The notes beneath the pieces are model-generated. The model was not told the origin of the DNA, searched no databases, and saw only the letters and a list, made by a program, of their open reading frames with translations. Below are positions 1 to 8,431 of a stretch of DNA of 10,990 bases, one piece after another. The DNA lies in assembly GCA_036939355.1 (NCBI GenBank), contig JALLAP010004036.1:1-10990 (forward strand), in the 5' to 3' direction. This DNA comes from Thalassiosira profunda (taxonomy: Eukaryota; Bacillariophyta; Thalassiosirophyceae; Thalassiosirales; Thalassiosiraceae). The first letter of the stretch is position 1. Every line of letters starts with the position of its first letter. A program made the position numbers and the translations under genes.

Positions 1-54
1 GTCCTCCCCGCCGCCTCGGTCCTTCTTCCCGATGTTCTTGATCTTCTGGAACAT
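1..54 (-). CDS. 5' end of an unidentified gene running off the left edge
   Basis: Read on the minus strand from an ATG at 54-52, the sequence stays open for 18 codons to the window edge and gives MFQKIKNIGKKDRGGGED. The start context is AAAATG, with A at -3, which is favourable in eukaryotes. The peptide is lysine-rich with a glycine run, and third positions are mostly G or C, as in the other coding DNA here. The fragment is too short to assign a family. It would be transcribed divergently from the LRR gene at 682, with 55-681 between them. The start is inferred from codon use and context only, and the ORF could be a chance reading. Confidence 0.45.
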   Translation of the reverse strand, partial: MFQKIKNIGKKDRGGGED

Positions 55-681
55 TTTGGCCCGACGAATCAATGAACCCACTCAACAAAATGGATGGGGC
101 TGTGCGTGAGATCCACCGCGCGCGTCACCCCGGAGGCCGATCGCCCGCCCTCTCCAGCCGAGGTTGCGAGTGTCTAGTGGTGGAGATTGCAGCGAGTTGC
201 AAAAGCAATCGATGCCGGCTCTGCCAACACTGGCCGCACCCCCGGACGCCGCCGGGACAGGAGGGCGCGACTATGTAGCCACCGCAGGCTGTTCTGGGTG
301 GCCGGGGCGTCGGCGGAGGTGGGGCTGTGGCTGTGTTGTGCGGACCAGACTCGGATTTTTATTTGGGGGGCAAACTAAGTATCTAGACTTTTGACTTTTG
401 TACCCCACCGCATCACTCGTCATTCCTACCTACTTTGGTAGCGCATCCTGCACTTTCCAAATCCCTTGATTTTGGCCAGACCTTCCCGACGAAATGAAAA
501 TGTAGATAATGATGCCCCCTCCGAAGTTGGCCGGCCTCCTGCCTCCTCGCTCGAGCAAAAGTTCTTCGTTCTTCGGGCAAGCTATTGTACCTCTTCCACT
601 CCGGCCTGAGTCATTTGACGGATTGAGCGCTGGGCATCGGTTACTGCCGGCTGGTTTTGGTGGCCAGACTACTTGTGAAGG
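55..681. other. Intergenic region, probable divergent promoter
   Basis: This 627-base stretch lies between the minus-strand start at 54 and the LRR start at 682. The short ORFs in it are unrelated to any family I recognise, lack steady codon bias and overlap each other in several frames. Roughly 55-340 is GC-rich and 341-500 is noticeably more AT-rich. I see no convincing TATA box, tRNA or repeat. It presumably holds the 5' regions of both flanking genes, judged from their orientation alone. Confidence 0.5.
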
Positions 682-1959
682 ATGGCAGAGGAGGAGGAGT
701 GGGTTGGATACGACGGCGGCGCGGTGCAGGAATGGCACCGGAGCGCCAGCCGGATTCGGGTGGCGTCGGGCGTGACCGTGATTTCAGAGAGTGCCTTTGA
801 GGGCTGTTCTGCTTTGAGGGCGGTGGATCTGAGCAATGTCACCACTATCTCAGATCATTCATTCCATTTTTGCAGCTCGCTGGAGCACATAATTTGGTCA
901 GCCATGGTCGAGATTGGCGTGTGTGCATTTGGTGCCTGCGTTGCATTAACGGCGATCGATCTCAGCAACGCAACAAAGATTGGATGGGGGGCATTCTTCG
1001 AGTGCACAACACTAGAGCGCGTATCCATCCCATCATCTGTCGTCGAAATTGAACAGTCGGCATTTGAAGACTGTACGAACTTGGCAGAAGTGGAACTTGG
1101 CGAGGGGATACAACGCATTGGCAAAATGGCTTTCTACCAATGCAGGGCTTTGGTGCGGATCAGCATCCCGGCATCTGTCACCGCCATTGGAGACGAAGCT
1201 TTTGAAGGATGCAGCAATCTGGAAGAAGTGCAGTTGAGCGAGGGGCTGCAGCACATCGGGAGGAGTGCGTTTTGGAGTTGTACATCGCTGCGGCGTATCA
1301 GCATCCCCTCGACTGTGCTGAAAGCTGGAGGTTTTATCAACTGCAGAAATTTGGTGGAAGTGGAGCTGAATGAGGGAGTGCAGGTGATTGCCAGCGCATT
1401 CGGTGACTGTTCTTCACTGGAGTGCATCACTATTCCATCCTCTGTCACGTTGATTGGCAAATGGGCATTTGATAATTGCACCAGCCTTTCAGAGGTGACT
1501 CTGCGCGAGGGCGTCTTTGATATTTGCTCTGGTGCATTCGCCCGCTGCCCCTCTCTGGAGAATATTAACATTCCTCCCGTTGCTTTGGTGATTGACGTTT
1601 GGGGCCGCAGCTGCCAGTTTCAGAGGACGACAATGCCTGTGCCTGTTACACAGGAGAAGACACTGGTCGTCTCCAAGTGGTTGCAGTACAGGAGCCCGAG
1701 CCAGCTTGAACAGGCCGAGGCGAAGGTGAACGAAATCCTCGGTCGCCAACGCCAGCCAGAAGGACAGAAAGTCGCATTGATCCGAGAGTGGTTCGCCTAC
1801 TACGATCTGTTGGACGTGACAACGGTGCTGGAGCTGGCTATCTGGAGATGCAAGAGCGGTAATGGGCAGGATGCGGAAGCCAGGCAGAGGAATCGCAGAA
1901 ACTGCGGAAACGACATGAACATCATCATTCCAGGCGTCTTGGATTACTTAGAAGAATGA
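682..1959 (+). CDS. BspA-like leucine-rich repeat protein (LRR_5 type), diatom family
   Basis: Single-exon gene of 425 residues. Residues 31-300 form twelve tandem repeats of 21-23 residues following I(G/x)xxAFxxCxxLxxVxL or I, the LRR_5/BspA pattern (for example VTAIGDEAFEGCSNLEEVQL near 166-185). Repeats 4-12 alternate endings of the IPSS and GEG kinds, so the unit is effectively about 46 residues. Repeats 9 and 10 are one or two residues short. Residues 330-425 form a helical C-terminal tail including EWFAYYDLLDVTTVLELAIW (369-388) and NCGNDMNIIIPGVLDYL, a tail I recognise from diatom paralogues. The ATG at 682 has A at -3 and G at +4, a strong context, and MAEEEEW is a plausible family start. 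There is no signal peptide or membrane segment, so the protein is probably intracellular. LRR solenoids bind proteins, but the ligand is unknown. The stop is TGA at 1957-1959. The gene faces the paralogue end at 2106-2274. Confidence 0.92.
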   Translation: MAEEEEWVGYDGGAVQEWHRSASRIRVASGVTVISESAFEGCSALRAVDLSNVTTISDHSFHFCSSLEHIIWSAMVEIGVCAFGACVALTAIDLSNATKIGWGAFFECTTLERVSIPSSVVEIEQSAFEDCTNLAEVELGEGIQRIGKMAFYQCRALVRISIPASVTAIGDEAFEGCSNLEEVQLSEGLQHIGRSAFWSCTSLRRISIPSTVLKAGGFINCRNLVEVELNEGVQVIASAFGDCSSLECITIPSSVTLIGKWAFDNCTSLSEVTLREGVFDICSGAFARCPSLENINIPPVALVIDVWGRSCQFQRTTMPVPVTQEKTLVVSKWLQYRSPSQLEQAEAKVNEILGRQRQPEGQKVALIREWFAYYDLLDVTTVLELAIWRCKSGNGQDAEARQRNRRNCGNDMNIIIPGVLDYLEE

Positions 1960-2105
1960 GGCCGCTTTTAGGCTTATTGTTCTTTGGAAGGTAACTTGCT
2001 CTCCCGCGCTCCTCCTTCTTCACCAACAATGCCTTTTGCACCGGCAATAAGGGAATCCCGAGTCGTTTGCTAATTAAGATTCGGACAATACGTTCATTGT
2101 TAGCG
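1960..2105. other. Short convergent intergenic region
   Basis: These 146 bases lie between the stop of the LRR gene (plus strand) and the stop of the truncated STAND-TPR paralogue (minus strand), so both 3' untranslated regions must fit here. No clear polyadenylation motif or terminator structure stands out. Confidence 0.5.
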
Positions 2106-2274
2106 TCAACTGCTTTTTGCATCCACAATGCCATCGATGTAACGCTGCACCGCCTCGCTTTTCCTCCTCGCGCCCCACTGCTCGTACTTCCCCTTTGCGT
2201 GGCGGAGTTGCTCCAATCCATTCGTCACCATGCCATTCTCGACGCAGAACACTCCGTGCAACTCGTAGGCCAAC
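2106..2274 (-). CDS. C-terminal end of a second STAND-TPR paralogue, truncated at an assembly gap
   Basis: On the minus strand, codons from the gap at 2275 down to a TGA at 2108-2106 encode about 55 residues, starting LAYELHGVFCVENGMVTNGL and ending YIDGIVDAKSS. The first 72 bases (2274-2203) are identical to 2745-2674 in the complete gene at 2574-7280. After that the two diverge abruptly to a related but distinct tail: EQWGARRKSEAVQRYIDG here, RKWGAAKVAKRVQIYVDG there. The shared YxxWGA motif and the intact stop indicate the true 3' end of a paralogous gene. Everything upstream of 2275 in this copy is missing, and 2276 onward on the right of the gap does not continue the frame recognisably. 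The perfectly identical block may be an assembly overlap taken from the other copy. It could be a live gene whose body was collapsed by the assembler, or a pseudogene fragment. Confidence 0.7.
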
Positions 2275-2275
2275 N
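2275..2275. other. Single-base assembly gap (n)
   Basis: An 'n' at 2275 separates the paralogue end (2106-2274) from 2276-2573. The 72 bases to its left are identical to 2674-2745. The 72-base length equals that of the overlap at the gap at 3039, which suggests an assembler k-mer overlap. The true gap length is unknown and could be large. Confidence 0.85.
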
Positions 2276-2573
2276 AAGAGGAGGCATCCGCCAGCAGGGA
2301 AGGTCGAGCGACTGACCTGTTGCAAAAGAGAGCCGCAGGAGGGAATCGGAAGCGGAAGGGGAATGCTGCAGCCGCATCTCTTGGCGTGAACAATCTATTT
2401 GGATAGCTCTGACCATCGGAGAGACCCCCAGTTTCGTAGAACCATTTTTGTAGGAAGTAGATTGTACTGGTGCCACCTCTCCATTCACCCCTCCACTCCT
2501 CTGGCGCGTATTGTAGTGCAGTAGTGTAAGGCTTGCGTACGAGATCGCATGCATCCCCAGCGTTGGCTGACCG
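2276..2573. other. Non-coding stretch between the gap and the stop of the STAND-TPR gene
   Basis: These 298 bases must include the 3' untranslated region of the minus-strand gene ending at 2574. Reading frames across it show no resemblance to the TPR tail of either paralogue or to any family I know. I see no RNA gene or repeat. Because 2275 is an unresolved join, the left end of this stretch may not be adjacent to 2274 in the real chromosome. Confidence 0.5.
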
Positions 2574-5500
2574 TCAACTCCTCTTTGCACCAGTAGAAAG
2601 GCCGTCCACGTAAATCTGCACTCGCTTTGCTACCTTTGCGGCGCCCCATTTCCGATAACGGTCAATCGCCGCCCGGAGTTGCTCCAATCCATTCGTCACC
2701 ATGCCATTCTCGACGCAGAACACTCCGTGCAACTCGTAGGCCAACGCCTCTTCGTGCACGAACTTGTGCTCATGAGCAGACATGATGGAAGCCTTGTAGG
2801 CGGCCTCGGCTGACAGCAAGTCTCCGTCCACGTAGAAGAGCTCCGCCTGGAGGAGCATTGCTTTATTCTCATTGTTCCATCTCGATATGCTCGTCATTTC
2901 AGCCGCATGATTCACAGTCTGTTCACCCAACGTTCTGTATTTGGATTGCTGAGTCGTTCGGGCCAACCACAGAAAAGCAATGCCTTCGTAGAAGCTCTGA
3001 ATAACGTGTAGGATGCGTCGCTGTTGAGAATGGGGGTANCCACAGAAAAGCAATGCCTTCGTAGAAGCTCTGAATAACGTGTAGGATGCGTCGCTGTTGA
3101 GAATGGGGGTACTGCTCCGACCTGTACCTAGCCGAGAGCTCGGCTAACTTGCGGTAATCGCGGCTCCAGAAATGAGCGCCACACATGTGGACAAACACCT
3201 GCCACTCGAGAATGGGCATTGTTTTCTCTCCAATGTCGCTCAGCTCCTCCATGCTCATGCAAGAGACATCACTGCTGTCCTTTCCGGTCAGGTAACAGCA
3301 GGAATTTAGATACGACATGCACAGATAAAGGATCGTCGTTTGGTGGTAGTGGGCGCTCTCCTTGATGCACAACTCGCAGTGACTTGCCACCTTTTCAAGA
3401 TTGGCCCCCGTCCAGTACAGCCCTCCGCAGTACGCCACGCGACAAAGCACTGCATCGTCCATTTGCCCACACTTGATTGCAGACGAATACAGGTCCGGAT
3501 AGAGCGCAACAACTGATTGCATTGGCTCTGTCATTGTCCTCAATGTCCACGTTAGCTCATGGCACAACCGTGTTTGCAGAGCTGCAGGGCAAGTTAGGCA
3601 AACTCATTCCTCGAACACAGACATTGCAAAAGGTACGCATCAATAGACAATCTCACCGTGCTTCCTTGGGCTCTCTGCAATAAGACATTCGCATACTTTG
3701 CCCAAGTTGATTGCCAGCTGTGTTTGAGACTCGTCTCCAAAGAGTAGCTGGTAGAAGAACAAAGATGCTTTGTGAGATCAAGGAGGCGAAATACCCGACA
3801 CAGTGCACCCTCGACTCACCACAGAGTAGCCGACGGACGCTAGGCCCACTATGGAGTCATCGCAAAATCCGTACTGGAGCGTGAGCTTCAACATGAGGCA
3901 AGCCACAATTGGCACCAGCATCGGCTTAGTTGACACGGAATAGGAGCAAAGCAGATTCGACACTTTCATGGCGTTCCTCTTTGTTTCGTTCGTCATCGGA
4001 GGAAGGGCCTTAACGAGCAAGCAGCTCGCCGGCAGGCTGTCGTCAAACGTCTTCGAATGCTTTATGACGTCGTCCAGGCGTTCAGCCATTGTTGCAGTGT
4101 CGGCCTGCATCCAGCACAAAGACGCCGACATATTGAAGAGGTCCAAGCTCAGGGCGTAATGCGTCTCCCAATGGTTTTCTTCGAGCATCTTTATTCCTGC
4201 ATCAATGTACGATCGAGCTGTGGACAACAACAAGAAAGGGTGAGACAAATCTGGAAGGATCCACTGCAATTGCCTGGCATAAAAAAATGTTACCCACCTT
4301 CCTCGAAGCTCGAACAAGCAATGGCATATTTTGCAGCTTGGCTGTTGCAACTGGCAAATTGCGAGCGCTCCTCCGGACTGGGAGTGCCATCTTTGCAAAA
4401 GAGATTGATTTGGGCAACCGCCAATAGATGAATGGTTGGATTGTTGGATGCTGCCGCTTCGAGGAGGTTCTTTCCAATCGACTTGTGCAGCAGGCTGCGG
4501 ATGGTTGGAGGGATCAGGTCGTAGATCGTCTGCTTGATGATGTCGTGCGTGAACTGATATATTGGCCCCGCCCTCTCCAAAATGCCTTCCTTCGTCGCCA
4601 GCTCCATCTGATCGAGCATGCTGAAGGGCAACACGTTCTGTGTTGAATCCAGCGCGTCGATGGTGGCTCTTTCCACCTGGTAGCCAAGGCAAGACACGAT
4701 CTTGATCGTTTTCCTCAGCTGGGCCGGCAGTTGATTGAACGAGGCGGTCAAGAGCTCAGCCACGCCTTCCGATATCATCTGCAAGTCCACCACGTCGCAG
4801 TCCCACTCCCAGCGCCGCGCCTTGACCGAGAACTGGAGCATCTTGTTGGACACGATCGTTCGGAGGAACTGGACGATATGGAAAGGATTGCCGCGCGTTT
4901 TGCTGTGGACCACCGCTGCCAAGTCCCGAGTGTATCGCCGCGGCAGAGAGAGCTTCGTCGAAAGTAGCTGGTTGACATCAGCCTCCGATAGCTCGCCAAT
5001 ATCCAACATCGTGACATTGGCTTGGTCAGACTCTTTGATCGCGTTGATGTTTTGCAGGAGACGACCGCCTTCGTCCACTTCATTGCTCCGGAATGCGCCA
5101 GCGACAAAATATCCGCCTCGACTCGCGCAGCCACCAATACCCGATGCACTCGGCAGAAAATTGAGGAAGTCCACCAAGCCGTCCAATACATTTGAACGAC
5201 ACCACTGCATGTCGTCCAGTATCAAAAGCATGGGGCGCCCCGAAGTGCAAATAGAATGAACAACGAGATGGATCAAGTTGCGAATGCGCGATGCGCTCGA
5301 TCCAACCTTGCCCATGGACGTAACCTCTTGTCCCTCGTTGACGCTCCTCGAAGGATGATCCAACTCTGCAAAGTTTGGCATCATATCGCAGATGAGAGCC
5401 CAACCATCCTCATCAACGGCGGAAGAGATGCGCTGACAGACTTGCCGAAGCAAGGCAGCCATTGTTGGATCACCAGGCGTATGCTTCCACTTCTTCCCAA

Positions 5501-7280
5501 ATAACTCGTTCAGCGCATGGACAAGGGCCAGTTGGGGCGCAACCTGCAGGTCATATTTCACCTCGACGACAAACCACTCGTCGCCACGACAGGTTTGCGC
5601 CAAGGAGCGAAGGAGGCTCGACTTGCCACAGCCCGGATAGCCGCCCAAGAAGGCAGTCTCGCAGAGAAAGCTATTGCCGTCGCCTGTAGCTGCACCTTCG
5701 CGATTGTGGACGTGAGCTGAGACTTTGTTCTTGACCCTCGCCAAAGAACCCATCTCCTCCTTCCGTCCAACCAAATTGGCATCCATTCTCTCGTAGAGGC
5801 GAGCGGCAACGAGTGCTCGCTGGGGACATGTACGATCGAAGAGAAACGACTGGGGGTCGTTTTTCATGCAATCCAAGTCGTCCTGCGCCTCTTTCAGGGA
5901 TGCAATTGCTGTGCATGGAAGAGGGTCGGCATCGGCGCCCAGCAGATCAGCAACCAGTCGGCAGATCGAAAATGGCACTCCCAACTCGGCAAGACGTTTG
6001 GCCACTGTGGAAGAAGGAGAACTCGTCGTCGTTGCCGCCGCCGTTCTTTTTGCCACGGGCCCTTGCTCGTGCGCCGCCCCTTTCTTTTCGGCGCCGCGCG
6101 TCCGTTGGCCGGTCGGCACAACGCCGCCCCTCGAGAACACGTGCAGCAGTACCCTTCCCAGCGAGGCACACACGGCCCGATGGCACGAAGTCGATGTGCG
6201 TGCATCCTGCTCGCTGAGAAAGGCCATCGAGGGATCAGAGAGCTCGCATTGGAGCTTGATCCCTCTGATGGAGGGGGCGCCGAGGCCAGGGAGCAACGAC
6301 GGCCGGTGCTCCACGAAGATCACGATTTGTTCCCCGTCGACACGATCGCCGGTCAGCTCCGTCCGGGAAGACAATTGGCAGAGGTGCTTGGTGATCGTGT
6401 AGGCCAGATGAACCGCGCTCTCCACGTACATGCTGTTCGACGGCACCGCGGAGGCCGCGTCCATCCACTCCTCGACGCTGATCGTCTCGCCTTCCGCGGC
6501 CACGGGAGACATGTCCTCCGTGATTTGTTCGTCCTCGCCCATACCGACGGGACCGACCGGCGAAGCGTTCGGGGCGACGCCGTCCACGGGGCATGCGCTC
6601 ATCTCTGCGTTGTTATCAAACGTGAGATCCGTCTTTAATGCCCCAGCGCCCTCCCCGCCAGGTATGGACTCGAGCATGCTCTGCGCGAAGCCGTCGAAGG
6701 CATCGGGTTGATGGCTCAATGAACCGTCACCAGCCACCACTCCATCCTGGATGTGAAGAGCGGCCTCGGGTCCGCCTCCCGGTTGATCCGACGAGAGCAA
6801 GGAGGACTCCCACTCCTCCCACTCCTGTTCTCCTGCACCCTCGGGCCATTCCGGAATGCCGTCGAGGAAGGAATCGTCGTCGCTCTCTGGTGCATCGATG
6901 TCGCTCCCATTCTGCATATCCGGCCGGGGCGTGGACTTCCCCTCGGCCTCATCCTTCCCTTCGTCGCCCACCTTCTCCCGCAGCCCGTGCATGGTCTTCT
7001 TCACGGCCAGGACATTGTCGACCCGAATCCACGCCTTGCAGAGTATCCGGCGGTCCACTCCGCCACTGCTATCACAACTGCCGCCCGAAACCCCGTCGGG
7101 GGAGACGAGCCCCCCTCCGGGCCGCTCGGCCAGAAATCTCCCCGGGGGCCGCAGATGGCCAATCTCGTCGACGATGCGCGTGGCGATGGCGCGCTTCTCC
7201 TTTCTCACTTTCTCCTGCTGAAACTGCGTTCGCTGGGCGTCAACCATCGAGCGGAATTGGAGGTTACCGGGATGGGTCAT
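2574..7280 (-). CDS. DUF6824 / STAND AAA-type ATPase / TPR-like helical repeat protein
   Basis: Four exons on the minus strand (7280-4298, 4217-3820, 3747-3657, 3581-2574). After discounting the 73-base duplication at 3039-3111, the CDS is 4407 bases, about 1468 residues, in frame throughout. Residues 1-103 resemble DUF6824 (HPGNLQFRSMV at 3-13, PPGRFL at 45-50, AWIRV and KKTMHGLREK near 83-103). About 104-280 is an acidic, low-complexity linker. About 283-500 may be a degenerate kinase-like segment (ASLGRVLLHVFS, 372-383). The ATPase has Walker A GGYPGCGKSS (546-555, with K553), Walker B MLLILDDMQW (684-693), GAFRSNEV (728-735), RGNPFHIVQFL (796-806) and QFTHDIIKQTIYDLIP (909-924, STAND/COG3899 type). 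From 995 on is helical repeat, including DAGIKMLEENHWETHYALSL, FYEGIAFLWLA and a final YRKWGA. No output enzyme, signal peptide or membrane helix follows. The start ATG has A at -3. It is probably a cytoplasmic nucleotide-dependent switch or scaffold; ligand and output are unknown. Confidence 0.88.
2967..3111. repeat. 72-base exact direct duplication flanking an assembly gap
   Basis: Bases 2967-3038 and 3040-3111 are identical, separated by a single 'n' at 3039. Both copies encode YPHSQQRRILHVIQSF and the following residues to FLW on the minus strand. Counting only one copy, and dropping the n, gives an uninterrupted frame of expected family length. As written, the extra 73 bases shift the frame and break the protein. 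This looks like an unmerged contig overlap rather than a biological repeat. Confidence 0.9.
3582..3656 (-). other. Intron 3 of the STAND-TPR gene
   Basis: A 75-base intron with donor GTGAGA and acceptor CTTGCCCTGCAG, splitting a codon after its first base. It joins ECLIAESPRKH to ALQTRLCHELTWTL. The short exon between introns 2 and 3 is 91 bases. Confidence 0.8.
3748..3819 (-). other. Intron 2 of the STAND-TPR gene
   Basis: A 72-base intron with donor GTGAGT and acceptor TTCTTCTACCAG, lying between codons (phase 0). It joins SVGYSV to LLFGDESQTQLAINLGKV. Confidence 0.8.
4218..4297 (-). other. Intron 1 of the STAND-TPR gene
   Basis: An 80-base intron with donor GTGGGT and acceptor TTGTTGTCCACAG on the minus strand. 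It splits a codon after its first base. Splicing joins SSFEEA to RSYIDAGIKMLEENHWETH, which restores the typical COG3899 helical region, whereas reading through hits a stop at once. Confidence 0.88.
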
Positions 7281-8431
7281 GATGAGGGGGCCGCGTCCTT
7301 TGAGATGAGTTGAACGTCAAAGCGAGAAACAACGAGCATAAGATATGGTTGCGATGCGATAACAATATCTTTGCAGTCACCGCAACCACGCCAGTCAGGG
7401 CCAGCACTGCAATGTCATCTCACCGAAGAGCACGTCCTAAGCGTGAAGGTTCGGGTGGCACGTATGAATTGAATGTCGAGAGCAAATAATAATAATGAGC
7501 AGAGAAGAGTTGCAATTATTTTGTTGCAATCATGGTGCGCTTGCAAAAATGGGCCGCGGCCCAACAGTCTCTGATAAATCTTTGCAACACATCATCTCAT
7601 TTTCACTCACATTGCGATGCGGGGTGGCATCGGAGGGCGACGACATTGTTTCGGACGCTCGCGATGTATAGNTTGCGATGCGGGGTGGCATCGGAGGGCG
7701 ACGACATTGTTTCGGACGCTCGCGATGCAGCCTCGTATCGTATACCTTTGGCTTTGATGCGACGGCAGGGGCGAGGCCGCCAAAAACGCAGCAGCGCCAC
7801 AGCCGAGACGTCAAGCTCAATTGTGCACCTCCCGCCCGGGCCTCCTCCTGTGGGTTGCTCGGCCGCGCGGGATTTCCATGATGTAGAGAGCGGCTTCAGT
7901 CTTCAGTCCCACGCCTGGTTCAAGGGGTGGTTCCACGTGGAGAAAAGTACGTGCTTACGTAGCTTACGATATTGTACCTACGCCAAAGTCGACGGCGCGG
8001 AGAAGTTGACTTCGCGCTCCGGCCGTGCGTAGTATCGTACCCGGGGGCACGGGGGGATCGAACGAATGGGAAATTAAAAAATGGATGGGAAAAGGTTGGA
8101 CCGTTTCCTATTCATTCAATTTCTGTAGAGAGCGGATTCCGCGAGGTGCCCGTAGATAGCCAAAGGCCGTTGGCACATCATCATCAAATTGTGGTATTGT
8201 AGAAAAACGTTTGATCTCCCCGTTTCCTATGCGAACAGTGAAGCCGACAAACAGATGCTCGTCTTCCCAAGTTTGTTGCTTGTCCCCTGCAGTCCCATCG
8301 ACAGAAAACTAATGCAAGCAACCTCCCCCCCGTGCCTACGACACCCTTGCCCCAACCCCATCCCCCGCCTACCACTGCTCGGCCTCTCCCAAATTGTACA
8401 CACACCCCGCACTCCTCCCTTCCCCTCTCCT
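7281..8431. other. Long intergenic region with a gap-flanking duplication
   Basis: This 1151-base stretch runs from upstream of the STAND-TPR start to downstream of the PRA1 stop. It must contain the promoter of the first and the 3' untranslated region of the second. The longest plus-strand frame (7532-8032) crosses the gap at 7672, has no family resemblance and lacks consistent codon bias. Two TTGCAAT words 14 bases apart occur at 7510-7530, with further TTGCAA-like words nearby, and their meaning is unclear. The part at 8320-8470 is C-rich. I see no RNA gene or transposon remnant. Confidence 0.5.
7612..7727. repeat. 55-base direct duplication flanking an assembly gap
   Basis: Bases 7612-7666 and 7673-7727 are identical. 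They are separated by five unmatched bases (TATAG, 7667-7671) and the 'n' at 7672. This looks like an overlapping contig end with a five-base faulty tip that stopped the merge. No gene is affected. Confidence 0.85.

Noticed and set aside
2967..3111. Real tandem repeat expansion in the TPR region
   Set aside because: The copies are exact, separated only by an n, and shift the frame. An unmerged contig overlap explains all three points.
5866..6638. Long plus-strand open frames opposite the STAND gene
   Set aside because: They are shadows of the GC-rich minus-strand coding sequence. The products are Arg/Pro-rich without domains, while the opposite strand encodes a continuous recognisable protein.
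7510..7530. TTGCAAT direct pair as a regulatory operator
   Set aside because: Two seven-base words in AT-rich DNA can occur by chance, and there is no known diatom factor I can tie to them.
7532..8032. Plus-strand open frame of 166 codons
   Set aside because: It crosses the assembly gap and includes both copies of the duplicated 55 bases, has no family resemblance and no steady codon bias.
8040..8070. Possible tRNA T-arm on the minus strand (GTTCGATCC)
   Set aside because: The flanking bases do not form the five-pair stem and no acceptor, D or anticodon arms are found at proper spacing.
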